Source: Labrys monachus
Lineage (GTDB): Bacteria; Pseudomonadota; Alphaproteobacteria; Rhizobiales; Labraceae
Assembly: GCF_030814655.1 (NCBI RefSeq)
Contig: NZ_JAUSVK010000001.1
Coordinates: 2,809,501-2,873,500, forward strand
Direction: 5' to 3'
DNA: 64,000 nt
The position numbers were made by a program, and so were the translations under genes. The notes beneath the pieces were generated by a model. It saw nothing but the letters and a program-made list of their open reading frames with translations. It did no database searches and had not been told where the DNA came from. Shown here one piece after another: positions 25,506-34,195 of this stretch (position 1 is its first letter; each line of letters begins with the position of its first letter).

Positions 25506-25573
25506 CGAACCGTGCCCCTGTCGACGGTGTGCCGCCCCTGCCGGGGCGGCAGCCTCCGCCGGCATGAGCCCCG

Positions 25574-26002
25574 TCAGGGATTGAGAATGGCGATTTCGAT
25601 CAGGCGGGCGATGTTCTCGGCCGTCAGCTCGCCGGGTGCCGACATCTCCGGCATCTGGCCGGCCGGATTGGCGGAGCGGTCGAGAATGTCGCCGCGTATC
25701 ACTGTGATGGTTCCGTCCGCGGTCGAGACATGGGTCGGCCGTCCCTCGCCGACCCGGAAGGAGACGCCGGATGGCCGCCCGTCGCCGTGGTCGCGGTGAA
25801 GGCCGTACCAGAATTTCGCCGGCCCGAATTTTTTCTGGACGCCGGCGAGGTAGGGCAGCACGACCGTCTCGATGGCGGTCTGGCATTGGTCGTAGCGATC
25901 CTTCGCCGCGGCATTTTCCGGCGTCTTCGCCGGCTTTCTGACGGCCGTCTCATCCTGGCTTCTGCTGTTGAACAAATCGAGCAGTTCTTGTTCCGTCGGC
26001 AT
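25574..26002 (-). CDS. Hypothetical protein
   Basis: This 142-residue soluble protein is not recognised. A polar, charged N-terminus of about 35 residues is followed by a compact region (YDQCQTAIETVVLPYLAGVQKKFG; FWYGLHRDH; SGVSFRVGEG) that looks like an alpha/beta domain, and it ends with a helix (LTAENIARLIEIAIL). The single cysteine (C39) is unlikely to be structural. AAAGGGGA precedes the ATG. The gene is alone, convergent with transketolase. Its upstream region has a GGAAC-like box but no CGTT at the right distance, so EcfG control is not supported. No function can be proposed. Confidence 0.7.
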   Translation of the reverse strand: MPTEQELLDLFNSRSQDETAVRKPAKTPENAAAKDRYDQCQTAIETVVLPYLAGVQKKFGPAKFWYGLHRDHGDGRPSGVSFRVGEGRPTHVSTADGTITVIRGDILDRSANPAGQMPEMSAPGELTAENIARLIEIAILNP

Positions 26003-26138
26003 GGCGTCCCCTTTGGCTGCGCTGCAGCATGCCGACGATAATGAGCGAGGATTCCTCTTGTTCCGGACCGCGGTTCTTTCCCCTTGAGGCAGGCCATGCC
26101 CGCTTGGCCGTCCGCGGCCCGGCGAGAGACCTCGGCGC

Positions 26139-26738
26139 TCACTCGCTGTGCGGAAGCTTCAGGTCGGTCGCAATGCCGAGCGCCCACGCCGTCGCGCCGG
26201 AAACCCTGTAGAGGCCGACGAACTTGGCCTTGTCGATCAGTTTCGCCGCGCCCGGGACCCCCATCTCGTTGAAGGTCGCCACCATCACCGACGACCCCTC
26301 ATAGGAATATTGCTGCTCGCCCTGCCGCCCGCCCCAATTGCTGGCCTGGTGAAAGCCGAGGCCATGGTTGCGCGTGTCGCCGTCGACCACGGACTGGGCA
26401 TTCAGGTAATAGCGCCTGACGCCGCCGACGAAGACGGTCGTGCACGCGCTGGCACAGGAGGCGCGGCCGGCATCGACGACGGTGCTGAGGCCGGCCGCCC
26501 GGATCATCTCGCTGATCTTGTAGGCCTCGTAGACCATGCCGCCCGGGCTGTTGAGGTAAACGAGCTTGATCTGGGAAGCGCCCGGCCTGGAGAGGAACAG
26601 GCGGAGCTGACGGTCGTCGCCCGCTTCGATCGGGCCGTTCATGCTCAGAACCGAACCGTTCTGGGACAATTGCAGGGCGTGAGCACCCGGCATCGCTGCG
26701 AGGAAAAGCCCCGCGAAGACCATCGAAAACCTTACCAT
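26139..26738 (-). CDS. Secreted ClpP/crotonase-fold protein
   Basis: The protein of about 199 residues begins with a Sec signal peptide (VRFSMVFAGLFLAAMPGAHA). The mature part resembles the periplasmic ClpP-like family (COG3904 type): IKLVYLNSPGGMVYEAYKISEMIR, then ASCASACTTVFVGG, where the serine after the first alanine-cysteine would be the nucleophile by analogy with ClpP. A catalytic histidine may be in GLGFHQASNWG. It might be a periplasmic peptidase, but activity in this family is not established. ATG 26738 has AGGGAG upstream. It stands alone. The region up to 26962 shows nothing except the LexA box of the divergent gene. Confidence 0.75.
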   Translation of the reverse strand: MVRFSMVFAGLFLAAMPGAHALQLSQNGSVLSMNGPIEAGDDRQLRLFLSRPGASQIKLVYLNSPGGMVYEAYKISEMIRAAGLSTVVDAGRASCASACTTVFVGGVRRYYLNAQSVVDGDTRNHGLGFHQASNWGGRQGEQQYSYEGSSVMVATFNEMGVPGAAKLIDKAKFVGLYRVSGATAWALGIATDLKLPHSE

Positions 26739-26962
26739 ATCCAATCTCCCTGAATAGCCTTTCTTCACCGCGGTCGGCGGGGCGGACAACATCGCGCGCG
26801 GCCAGTCCGCCTCAGGCTCGCTGGCCTGTCAAGCCGTCAGATCTGCCATCCGATCGGCCCACGCACCCCCGGCGCGCCACGAGAGCGTCGGTCGCCCCTG
26901 CGCATGGGGTTCGTGCGCGGGCGATCGACGGGGAGGCTTTCACCGCCGCCGTTTTCCGTGTA

Positions 26963-26977
26963 GAACGTTCAGTGAAC
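26963..26977 (+). promoter_or_regulatory. Alphaproteobacterial LexA (SOS) box upstream of the DUF763 gene
   Basis: GAAC (26963-26966) and GAAC (26974-26977) are separated by seven bases, the exact LexA direct-repeat motif of Alphaproteobacteria (GTTC-N7-GTTC on the other strand). It ends 26 bases before the DUF763 start codon, where a repressor would block transcription. The same bases also form CGTTCA-G-TGAACG, an unrelated dyad. Confidence 0.55.
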
Positions 26978-27003
26978 GCCGGGCGCCGCGGAGGAACGAG
27001 AAG

Positions 27004-28290
27004 ATGGCACGTCACGCCGGCAGCGCCGATCTTCCCCTGCATGGCGGCAGGGTACCGAAATGGCTTGCCGACCGCATGGCCCTGCTCGGCGTGATCATCA
27101 GCGAGGCGATCGTCCACCATTACGGGCGCGACGAGCTTCTGCGCCGCCTTGCCCACCCGTTCTGGTTCCAGTCGTTCGGCGCCGTGATGGGCATGGACTG
27201 GCATTCCTCCGGCATCACCACCAGCGTCATCGGCGCCCTGAAGCGGGGCCTCGCACCGCGGGCGCAGGAACTGGGCATCCATGTCTGCGGCGGCCGGGGC
27301 CGGCATTCGCGCCGCACGCCGGAGGAACTCGTCGCCATCGGCGACCGCGTGGGTTTCGACGGGGCGGCCCTGGCCCAGGCGAGCCGCCTCGTCGCCAAGG
27401 TGGACAGTGCGGCCGTGCAGGACGGATTCGACCTCTATCTGCACGGTTTCATCGTTACCGACGACGGCCGCTGGACCGTGGTTCAGCAGGGCATGAACGG
27501 CGACAGCCGGCAGGCCCGCCGCTATCACTGGCTTTCCGAAGGCCTCGGGAATTTCGTCGATGCGCCGCACAGTGCCATCGAGGGCGCCCGGCAGGGCGAG
27601 ATCGTCAATCTGGCGGACCGGCGGGCCGGCCGCTCGCGCAGCAGCCAGCTCGATCTTCTCCGCTCCTTCGGTCCGGACCGCATCCTGCGCGAAGTCGCGG
27701 CCCTGGAAGCGCGCGTGCCGCCCGCCCGTTCCTCGGCGATGCCGGAACAGTTGTCATTGCCGCATTTGGTGATGCCCGCCCATCACGAGGTCCGCCCGGC
27801 GGACGTGAACGCGAAGCGTCTGCACGGCAACCTGGCCGCAGCTGCCGATCGCGGGCCGGCCGACTTCGCGGAGCTTCTGCTGGTGCCGGGGGTCGGCGCG
27901 CGCACGGTGAGGGCGTTGGCGATGGTGGCCGAGGTCGTGCACGGGGCGCCCTGCCGTTTTTCGGATCCGGCGCGCTTCTCGCTGGCGCATGGCGGCAAGG
28001 ATCGGCATCCGTTCCCGGTGCCCACCCGGGTCTACGACCAGACCATCGGCATCCTAAAATCCGCTCTGGAGAAGGCGAAGATCGGCCAAGGCGACCGGCT
28101 GGACGCCATCCGGCGGCTCGACGAGCAGGCGCGGCGCCTCGAACGCCATGCCGCCGGGCCGGCGGTGGACGACCTCATTGCGCAGGAGCTTCGCGACTCG
28201 CATGCCTATGGCGGGCGGAGCGTGTTCGGCTGGGAACCGCCGGTGGACGAGCAGCTTCCGCTGGCCGGCGCGCCGAGGCGGCGCGCCTGA
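27004..28290 (+). CDS. DUF763-family protein, candidate DNA repair function
   Basis: This 428-residue member of DUF763 has the family N-terminus (ADLPLHGGRVPKWLADRM), FGAVMGMDWHSSGITTSVIGALK around residues 58-80, and the FDLYLHGFIVTDDGRWTVVQQGMN region. A helix-hairpin-helix-like element, LLLVPGVGARTVRALAMVAE (residues 291-310), suggests non-specific DNA binding as in repair enzymes. No biochemical function is known to me for the family, which also occurs in archaea. AGGAACGAGA before the ATG is a plausible ribosome site. A canonical LexA box lies just upstream, so SOS induction is predicted. The gene is monocistronic. DNA repair or nuclease activity is inference from the HhH and the LexA site together. 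Confidence 0.85.
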   Translation: MARHAGSADLPLHGGRVPKWLADRMALLGVIISEAIVHHYGRDELLRRLAHPFWFQSFGAVMGMDWHSSGITTSVIGALKRGLAPRAQELGIHVCGGRGRHSRRTPEELVAIGDRVGFDGAALAQASRLVAKVDSAAVQDGFDLYLHGFIVTDDGRWTVVQQGMNGDSRQARRYHWLSEGLGNFVDAPHSAIEGARQGEIVNLADRRAGRSRSSQLDLLRSFGPDRILREVAALEARVPPARSSAMPEQLSLPHLVMPAHHEVRPADVNAKRLHGNLAAAADRGPADFAELLLVPGVGARTVRALAMVAEVVHGAPCRFSDPARFSLAHGGKDRHPFPVPTRVYDQTIGILKSALEKAKIGQGDRLDAIRRLDEQARRLERHAAGPAVDDLIAQELRDSHAYGGRSVFGWEPPVDEQLPLAGAPRRRA

Positions 28291-28594
28291 TCGGGGCGGT
28301 CGGGGAACCGGATCCTCGGCGGTGGCGCGGGCGATGAAATCGTCCTTCTGCCTGTCGAACGTTGCGGGTGGATTCCGATTTGCTCGACGCCGGCATTGCG
28401 GTTCTCTCCGCCTCTCCGCTTCCAGGCGAGGATGAAGGGCGAAAGGTGCACCCGATGTCGAAAATCGACGGCCCGGCCGGGAAGGGAAAACAGCCGCCAG
28501 TCCGTCGAGATCTATCCGCGGAATCGAGGATCGAGTCGGGTCACGCGGTGGCGCCGCGTCTTTTCCGCCGCGGACCATTCATGAAGAATACTCT
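28291..28594. other. Intergenic region without a recognised gene
   Basis: About 300 bases between the DUF763 stop codon and the csbD promoter. I see no gene, RNA or clear terminator here. Short open frames in it have no ribosome site and no recognisable sequence. Confidence 0.5.
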
Positions 28595-28619
28595 GAAACT
28601 TTTTTCGAGCCCCGGCGTT
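28595..28619 (+). promoter_or_regulatory. EcfG-like promoter of the CsbD gene
   Basis: GAAAC (28595-28599) and CGTT (28616-28619) are 16 bases apart. One base differs from the GGAAC consensus. The -10 element ends 31 bases before the csbD start codon, and CsbD-family genes are typical stress-regulon members, which strengthens the call. Confidence 0.6.
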
Positions 28620-28649
28620 ATACCTGCATCTTTCATACAGGAGATGACC

Positions 28650-28853
28650 ATGGACTGGAATCGCGTCGAAGGAAATTGGAAGCAGGTCAAGGGCAAGATC
28701 AAGGAGCAGTGGGGCAAGCTCACCGATGACGACCTCGACGTCGTCGCCGGCAAGCGCGACCAGCTGGAGGGCAAGATCCAGGAGCGCTACGGAATCGCCA
28801 AGGACCAGGTCCGGTCGGACGTCGACAGCTGGTACGGTCGCCAGAAGTGGTAA
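28650..28853 (+). CDS. CsbD-family stress protein
   Basis: This 67-residue small helical protein of the CsbD family has the family pattern WNRVEGNWKQVKGKIKEQWGKLTDDDL, then a second repeat (GKRDQLEGKIQERYG) and an aromatic C-terminus (WYGRQKW). Such proteins accumulate in general stress or stationary phase; their molecular role is not established. ATG 28650 is preceded by GGAG at six bases; ATG 28644 is possible. It has its own EcfG-like promoter and a very strong intrinsic terminator, so it is monocistronic. Identification is secure. Confidence 0.93.
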   Translation: MDWNRVEGNWKQVKGKIKEQWGKLTDDDLDVVAGKRDQLEGKIQERYGIAKDQVRSDVDSWYGRQKW

Positions 28854-28862
28854 TCAGAGGGA

Positions 28863-28889
28863 AGGGAGCGCTTCGGCGCTCCCTTTTTT
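28863..28889 (+). terminator. Intrinsic terminator of the CsbD gene
   Basis: The stem GGGAGCGC/GCGCTCCC with a TTCG tetraloop is followed by six T residues, 10 bases past the stop codon. It is a textbook intrinsic terminator. The next possible ATG (28891) is directly behind the T-run. Confidence 0.93.
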
Positions 28890-28890
28890 G

Positions 28891-29538
28891 ATGGCATTTG
28901 CAACCATTCGGGCGGAGCTTGACACGGCGATGGGAGGAGGCGGCCTTCGCTACGGTGATCTCGGGGCGACGGCCCGCCATCTGTGCGTGGACATGCAGAG
29001 GCTGTTCGCCGAGGACACGGCGTGGAAGACCCCCTGGATGGATCGCGTATTGCCACAGGTCCGGCGCATCGTCTCGCGATTTCCCGAGCGGACGATCTTC
29101 ACGCGCTTCATTCCCGTCCGGCACGCCGGTCAGGGAAGAGGCACGTGGCGGCGCTATTATCGGTGCTGGCCGATGATGACGATCGACGCGCTCGGCATCG
29201 AGATGGTCGATCTCGTTCCCGAACTCCACCGTTTCACACCACCCGCGCAAATTCTCGACAAGCGTGCCTATTCGCCCTGGTACGAGACGGATCTCGAGGC
29301 GAGGCTGCGGAGCGAGGGCGTCGATACGCTGATCGTCTCCGGCGGCGAAACGGATGTGTGCGTCCTCAGCGCCGTGCTCGGGGCCGTGGACAGGGGCTAT
29401 CGCGTGGTCGTGGCGACCGACGCGCTGTGCAGTTCCACGGACGAGACGCATGACGCCTCGATCAAGGTCTATGAGTCCCGCTACGGCCAGCAGGTTGAAG
29501 CGGTGACGACGGACGACATCCTCGACCGTTGGAACTGA
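28891..29538 (+). CDS. Isochorismatase-family cysteine hydrolase
   Basis: The protein of up to 215 residues belongs to the isochorismatase/nicotinamidase/N-carbamoylsarcosine amidase superfamily. The catalytic triad is visible: Asp in CVDMQ, Lys in ILDKRAYSPW and Cys in GGETDVCVLSAV. The cis-peptide that precedes the cysteine is also typical. It hydrolyses an amide or similar bond in the cytoplasm. The start is uncertain: ATG 28891 abuts the csbD terminator and has no ribosome site, while ATG 28930 is 13 residues shorter and has only a distant GGAG. It ends 42 bases before the end of the convergent IclR gene, next to a HyuB/HyuA pair, so a carbamoyl-amide substrate is possible. That link is speculative. 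Confidence 0.85.
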   Translation: MAFATIRAELDTAMGGGGLRYGDLGATARHLCVDMQRLFAEDTAWKTPWMDRVLPQVRRIVSRFPERTIFTRFIPVRHAGQGRGTWRRYYRCWPMMTIDALGIEMVDLVPELHRFTPPAQILDKRAYSPWYETDLEARLRSEGVDTLIVSGGETDVCVLSAVLGAVDRGYRVVVATDALCSSTDETHDASIKVYESRYGQQVEAVTTDDILDRWN

Positions 29539-29580
29539 GCCGTCGCGGGCATCCGGCCCCGGGGTTCGATGCCCTCGGCG

Positions 29581-30366
29581 TCAAGCGCCGGCTTCGCCGT
29601 GCGCCTCGGGGCGGAAACCGTTCCTCGCGCTGATCGTCCGGGCATGCGCGACCACGAGGTCGAGCAGCGACTGCTTCCGGCTCGCGAAACGCTGGGCGAC
29701 CACCGCAATGTCGAGCGCCGCGACGACCGTGCCGCCGGCGTCGTAGATCGGCGCCGCCACGCCGCAGCCGTCGGCGTCCATTTCCTGGTCCGAGATCGCG
29801 AAGCCTTCCCTGCGGGCATCCTGAATGAGGCTGCGTATGCGCACGCGGTCGACGGTGGTGTGATCGGTCAGCCTCACGATGCGCTCGCGGGCAAGATGCC
29901 GGTCCGTCAGGACGGGATCCCAATAAGCGAGGAGCACCCGGCCGAGCGCCGTGCAGTAGGAGGGCAGGCCCCCCGCCAGTTCCGAGTCGTAGCGGACCGG
30001 CATGGAGCCGACGCATTTGGCGATCGTCTTGAGGCGCCCGTCGCGCATGCGTACGCCGAGCAGGACCGTCTCGCCGCATTGGTCGCGCAGCTGGCGCATG
30101 ACGGGCTGGGCGAGGGCGATCAGCTGGGCGTCGCCGCCGCCTGTCCAGCCCGGGCCGCTGCGGCACGCCTCGTTCAGGCGATAGCGCTCGCCGTCCTCCC
30201 GCATGGCGTAGCCTCGGGACACCAGGGTCGCCAGCAATTGATGGGCACTGCTCTTGGGATAGCCGAGCTCGAGCGCGACCTCCTTGAGGCTGACCGGCCG
30301 GGTCGAACGCGCGAGCAGCTCCAGCATCTCGAGCACGCGCACGGCGCTTTTCACTTCTTCGTTCAT
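29581..30366 (-). CDS. IclR-family transcriptional regulator
   Basis: This 261-residue regulator has an N-terminal helix-turn-helix (VKSAVRVLEMLELLARSTRPVSLKEVALELG; YPKSSAHQLLATLVSRGY) and a C-terminal effector-binding domain (LPSYCTALGRVLLAYW; ISDQEMDADGCGVAAPIYDAGG). It is divergent from the HyuB/HyuA operon and probably controls it in response to a hydantoin, oxoproline or related acid. ATG 30366 is chosen by homology; there is no good ribosome site, and an upstream in-frame ATG at 30426 would add 20 unlike residues. A GTTC-N8-GAAC dyad overlaps the start codon. The family is secure. Confidence 0.9.
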   Translation of the reverse strand: MNEEVKSAVRVLEMLELLARSTRPVSLKEVALELGYPKSSAHQLLATLVSRGYAMREDGERYRLNEACRSGPGWTGGGDAQLIALAQPVMRQLRDQCGETVLLGVRMRDGRLKTIAKCVGSMPVRYDSELAGGLPSYCTALGRVLLAYWDPVLTDRHLARERIVRLTDHTTVDRVRIRSLIQDARREGFAISDQEMDADGCGVAAPIYDAGGTVVAALDIAVVAQRFASRKQSLLDLVVAHARTISARNGFRPEAHGEAGA

Positions 30367-30376
30367 ATAGGCGAAC
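30361..30376. promoter_or_regulatory. Candidate IclR operator overlapping its own start codon
   Basis: GTTCATATAGGCGAAC has 4-base inverted arms GTTC/GAAC spaced by 8 bases, a spacing often seen in IclR-type sites. It overlaps the regulator's ATG, which fits autorepression, and lies about 90 bases before hyuB. The evidence is symmetry and position only. Confidence 0.35.
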
Positions 30377-30462
30377 CATATTCCGCTTGCTGGATGAAAC
30401 TGCCGCCATGAATGTGTCGGTGTCAACCGCGGCCGCGTGCCGCGTCCACCGAGGAACCCCGG

Positions 30463-32097
30463 ATGTCGTCTCCCGCATCAATCGGCCGCGACGCGCCTGC
30501 AGCCGCTGCGCTCGACGCCATCGCGATCGAACTGATCCGGAACAGCTTCCATTCCATCTGCGACGAGATGTTCGAGCTCGTGGTCCGCTCCAGCCATTCG
30601 CCCAACATCAAGGAACGCCGGGATTGCTCGTGCTGCCTCTATGCGCCGAGCGGCGAGATGGTGGTGCAGGCCGAGCACATCCCGATCCATCTCGGCACCA
30701 TGCCGCAGGCCCTGAAGGCGATCCTGGCGGAATATCCGGCCGGGACGATGCAGCCGGGCGACGCCTTCCTGGTGAACGATCCCTATTTCGGCGGCAACCA
30801 CCTGCCCGACCTGGTGATCGCCGGGCCGATGTTTCTCGACGGCGTTCTCGTCGGCTTCGCCGCGAGCATGGCCCATCACACCGATGTGGGCGGCATGACG
30901 CCGCGCAGCATGCCGGCCTCGGCGGTCGAGATCTTCCAGGAGGGCCTCAGGATCCCGCCCGTGCGGCTGGCGGAGGGCGGCCGGATCAATGGCGACATCA
31001 TGCGCCTGGTCGCCCTGAACTCCCGCCTGCCGGCGGAGCGGCGCACCGACGTGCAGGCCCAATTGTCGAGCCTGCACATCGCCCAGCGGCGGATCGACGA
31101 CATGGGGCGGCGCTACGGCGCCGAAACCCTGCTCGCCGCCCAGCAGGCCCTGCTTTCGATGGGCGAGGCGGCGATGCGGATGCGCATCGCGGCACTCGAC
31201 GACAGACGGCTGACCGGCGCCTCCGTCGCCGATTTCGGCGGCGATTTCATTCCCATCCAGGTCGCCATCTACAAGGAGGCCGGTTCGCTCGTCGTCGATT
31301 TCGAGGGCACCGGCGCCCAGACGCGCAGCCCCTTCAATTCCTGCCTGTCCAACACCTATGCCTGCGTCTACATGGCGCTGCGCGTCGTCCTCGGCGACGA
31401 CATCCCGCCGAGCCAGGGACTCTACCGGCCGCTGATCCTGCGGGTGCCGGAGGGATCGATCCTCAATCCGGCCTATCCCGCCGCGATCTCCGCGGCGACG
31501 CAGGTTTCCTATCACACCTTCGAGGCGCTGATGCGCGCCTTCGCGCCGGTCAGGCCCGACAAGGTGCTGGCCGACACCGGCGGCGGCGGCGTGTTCTCGT
31601 TCGGCGGCCTCAATCCGCGATCGCCCGGCATGTTCGTCTATGGCGAGGCGCTGGGCGGCGGCGGCGGCGCGAGCGCGACCTCGGACGGCGATGCCGGCGT
31701 CATCCCGCCGGTGGCGAACCTCCACGATACGCCGGTCGAGGTGCTCGAGACCAACATTCCCGTGCGCATCGAGCGCTACGAGCCCGTCGAGGGGTCCGGC
31801 GGCGCCGGCCGCCATCGCGGCGGGGCCGGGCTGCGGCGCACGTTCCGCATGCTGGCCCCCGTGCGCTGCGCCTTCCAGATCAGCATGCCGGCCAAAGGCC
31901 CGGGAGGCCTGCAGGGCGGCGGCTCCGGCCGGCCGACGCGGGCAGTCGTCGAGCGGGCGGACGGCACGCGATCGGCGGTGACGCGCTACACCGAATGCGA
32001 CGTCGCCGCCGGCGAAGCCGTCACCATCGAGACCGCCGGGGGCGGGGGCTTCGGCAGCCCTTCCGGCTCCGACTCCGCGACTGGGAATGCATCATGA
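30463..32097 (+). CDS. hyuB: Hydantoinase B/oxoprolinase-family subunit
   Basis: This 544-residue HyuB-type subunit is of the ATP-dependent hydantoinase/5-oxoprolinase family. It has the family N-terminus (IAIELIRNSFHSICDEMFELVVRSSHSPNIKERRDCSC), LVNDPYFGGNHLPDL near residue 105 and AHHTDVGGM near residue 148, which holds probable metal and catalytic residues. With HyuA it opens an imide or lactam ring at the cost of ATP. Candidates are hydantoin, N-methylhydantoin and 5-oxoproline; the sequence alone does not decide. The stop overlaps the hyuA start by ATGA. CGAGGAA precedes the ATG. A binding-protein-dependent importer follows in the same operon. Confidence 0.9.
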   Translation: MSSPASIGRDAPAAAALDAIAIELIRNSFHSICDEMFELVVRSSHSPNIKERRDCSCCLYAPSGEMVVQAEHIPIHLGTMPQALKAILAEYPAGTMQPGDAFLVNDPYFGGNHLPDLVIAGPMFLDGVLVGFAASMAHHTDVGGMTPRSMPASAVEIFQEGLRIPPVRLAEGGRINGDIMRLVALNSRLPAERRTDVQAQLSSLHIAQRRIDDMGRRYGAETLLAAQQALLSMGEAAMRMRIAALDDRRLTGASVADFGGDFIPIQVAIYKEAGSLVVDFEGTGAQTRSPFNSCLSNTYACVYMALRVVLGDDIPPSQGLYRPLILRVPEGSILNPAYPAAISAATQVSYHTFEALMRAFAPVRPDKVLADTGGGGVFSFGGLNPRSPGMFVYGEALGGGGGASATSDGDAGVIPPVANLHDTPVEVLETNIPVRIERYEPVEGSGGAGRHRGGAGLRRTFRMLAPVRCAFQISMPAKGPGGLQGGGSGRPTRAVVERADGTRSAVTRYTECDVAAGEAVTIETAGGGGFGSPSGSDSATGNAS

Positions 32098-34172
32098 GCA
32101 GCGTGCCGGGAACAGCAACGCCTTCCAGGCGCCTGCGGGCCGCCGTCGATGTGGGGGGGACCTTCATCGACGTCGTGCTGGCCGACCAGCACAGCGGCAG
32201 GGCGCGGATCGCCAAGGTGCTGCACCGCTCGGGCAACCAGGGCGAGGATATCGGCGAAGCGCTGGCGAGGCTCGCCGCGAGCTTCGAAGCCGGGCTCGGC
32301 GATGTCGATTCCCTCGTCATCGGCACCACGGTCGTCACCAATGCACTCCTCGAGGGCGCGCTGGCGAGGACGGCCCTGGTGACGACGGAGGGCTTTCGCG
32401 ACGTCATCGAGATCGCCCGCATGACCCGCCCGGCGTCCTACGACCTGCACCGCCGCCGGCCGCCGCCGATCGTGCCGCCCGAACGACGCTTCGCCGTCCG
32501 CGAGAGGCTCGCCCATGACGGCGAGGTGCTGGTGCCGCTGGACGAGCACGGCGTGGCCCGCATCGCCTCCACTTTGCGCGGGCTCGGGGTGGAGGCGATC
32601 GCGGTCTGCCTGCTCTATTCCTTCGTCGATCCCTCCCATGAACGCCGCGTCGCCGCGGCGGTCCAGGATCTCGGTGCGTTCGTCTCGGTTTCTTCCGAAG
32701 TCCTGCCGGTATTCCGCGAATATGAACGCACGGTCGCCACCGTCATCAATGCGGCGACCGCCCCGGTGATGGGCCGCTTCCTCGACGGGCTCGCGAGCCT
32801 GTCGGATCGGGGGCTCGCCCGCACCTACATCATGGGCTCGGGCGGCGGCTGCCTCACCTTGCCCGAGGCGCGCCGCTTTCCGATCAAATGCGCGATGTCC
32901 GGCCCGGCGGGCGGGGTCGTCGGCGCCGCGCGGTTCGCCGCCGAACACGGCATCGACGGCCTGATCACGCTCGATGTCGGCGGCACCAGTTCGGACGTCG
33001 CGATGCTGTCCGGCGGACAGGTGCCCTTCACCGAGGAACGGGCGATAGCCGGCTATCCGATCGCAGTGCCCTCCGTCGAGGTCGAGACGGTGGGCGCCGG
33101 CGGCGGCTCGATCGCCTTCATCGACGCGACCGGGCTGCTGAAGGTCGGCCCGCGCAGCGCCGGCGCCAGCCCCGGTCCGGCCTGCTACGGCCGCGGCGGC
33201 ACCGAGCCGACCGTGACGGACGCCCATGTCGCGCTCAACCGGCTCGGGTCGGACGGCATGCTCGCCGGCTCCTTCGCGCTCGACCGCGGCGCGGCCGTCG
33301 CCGCCATCGAACGCGTGGTCGCCGGGCCCCTCGGTCTCGGCTGGGCGAGGGCGGCGCAAGGCATCCTCGCCGTCACCACCGCGAACATGGTGCGGGCCGT
33401 GCGGGCCATGTCCGTCGGCCGCGGCTACGACCCGCGGACCATGACTCTGCTCGCCTTCGGCGGGGCCGGCCCGCTCCATGCCCTCGACGTCGCCCGCGCC
33501 CTCGACATTCCGCGCGTCATCGTGCCGCCGGGCGCCGGCGTGTGGTCCGCCTACGGCATCCTCTCGGTCGACATCCAATATGCGACGCAGCGCACCTGGC
33601 TGCGCATCCTCGAAGGCGGCATCGCCGATGCGCTGCACGAGACCGTGGAAGCGATGGCCGCCGAGCTCGAGGAGCGCGCCGTCGGCGACGGGCTCGGCCG
33701 GTCCACGCTCGCGCGGCACTGCATGCTCGACCTCCGGGTGAAGGGGCAGTCGCACCATCTCGCCATCCCCCTCCTTTCCGCCGGTCCGGAGGGTATTTCG
33801 GCGGCTGTCGCCGGCTTCCATGCCGAGCACCGGCGCCGCTACGGCCATGCCTTCCCGGATCTGCCGCTGGAGCTGGTCAATATCCGCCTGTCGGTCAGTT
33901 CGCCGCGCCCCGGCCTGGAGGCCACGATCGAGGGGAGCCGGACCGCCATCGCCAGCCATCAGCGCCCCGTCTGGTTCGCGTCCTCGCCGGAGCCGCTCCT
34001 CTGCCCCGTCCATATGCGGGAAAGCCTCCCGCCCGGCGCCGTCGTCGCCGGGCCGGCGGTCGTCGAACTCTACGACACCACCATCGTGCTCGACCCGGGC
34101 GACAGGCTGGAAACCCGGGCGGGCTCGCAGGCCCTGTTCATCGACGTCGCCGGTGCGGCGCGGGAACGGTGA
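32094..34172 (+). CDS. hyuA: Hydantoinase A/oxoprolinase-family subunit
   Basis: The 692-residue HyuA subunit has an actin-like ATPase fold. Phosphate-binding motifs are AAVDVGGTFIDVV near residue 16, IGTTVVTNALLEG near residue 79, MSGPAGGVVGA near residue 265 and ITLDVGGTSSDVA near residue 288. It activates the ring carbonyl by phosphorylation for HyuB. It is translationally coupled to hyuB (ATGA). The binding-protein gene follows after 23 bases, so enzyme and transporter are co-expressed. The length is typical. The substrate is undefined; N-methylhydantoin is attractive because a creatininase locus and an isochorismatase-family hydrolase are in the same window. Confidence 0.9.
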   Translation: MSSVPGTATPSRRLRAAVDVGGTFIDVVLADQHSGRARIAKVLHRSGNQGEDIGEALARLAASFEAGLGDVDSLVIGTTVVTNALLEGALARTALVTTEGFRDVIEIARMTRPASYDLHRRRPPPIVPPERRFAVRERLAHDGEVLVPLDEHGVARIASTLRGLGVEAIAVCLLYSFVDPSHERRVAAAVQDLGAFVSVSSEVLPVFREYERTVATVINAATAPVMGRFLDGLASLSDRGLARTYIMGSGGGCLTLPEARRFPIKCAMSGPAGGVVGAARFAAEHGIDGLITLDVGGTSSDVAMLSGGQVPFTEERAIAGYPIAVPSVEVETVGAGGGSIAFIDATGLLKVGPRSAGASPGPACYGRGGTEPTVTDAHVALNRLGSDGMLAGSFALDRGAAVAAIERVVAGPLGLGWARAAQGILAVTTANMVRAVRAMSVGRGYDPRTMTLLAFGGAGPLHALDVARALDIPRVIVPPGAGVWSAYGILSVDIQYATQRTWLRILEGGIADALHETVEAMAAELEERAVGDGLGRSTLARHCMLDLRVKGQSHHLAIPLLSAGPEGISAAVAGFHAEHRRRYGHAFPDLPLELVNIRLSVSSPRPGLEATIEGSRTAIASHQRPVWFASSPEPLLCPVHMRESLPPGAVVAGPAVVELYDTTIVLDPGDRLETRAGSQALFIDVAGAARER

Positions 34173-34195
34173 CAATCAAAAAAGGGGAACATCAG

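Noticed and set aside
26034-26064. GGAAC on the minus strand upstream of the gene at 25574-26002 as an EcfG promoter.
   Set aside because: No CGTT occurs at 16 or 17 bases; the nearest CGTC is 22 bases away.
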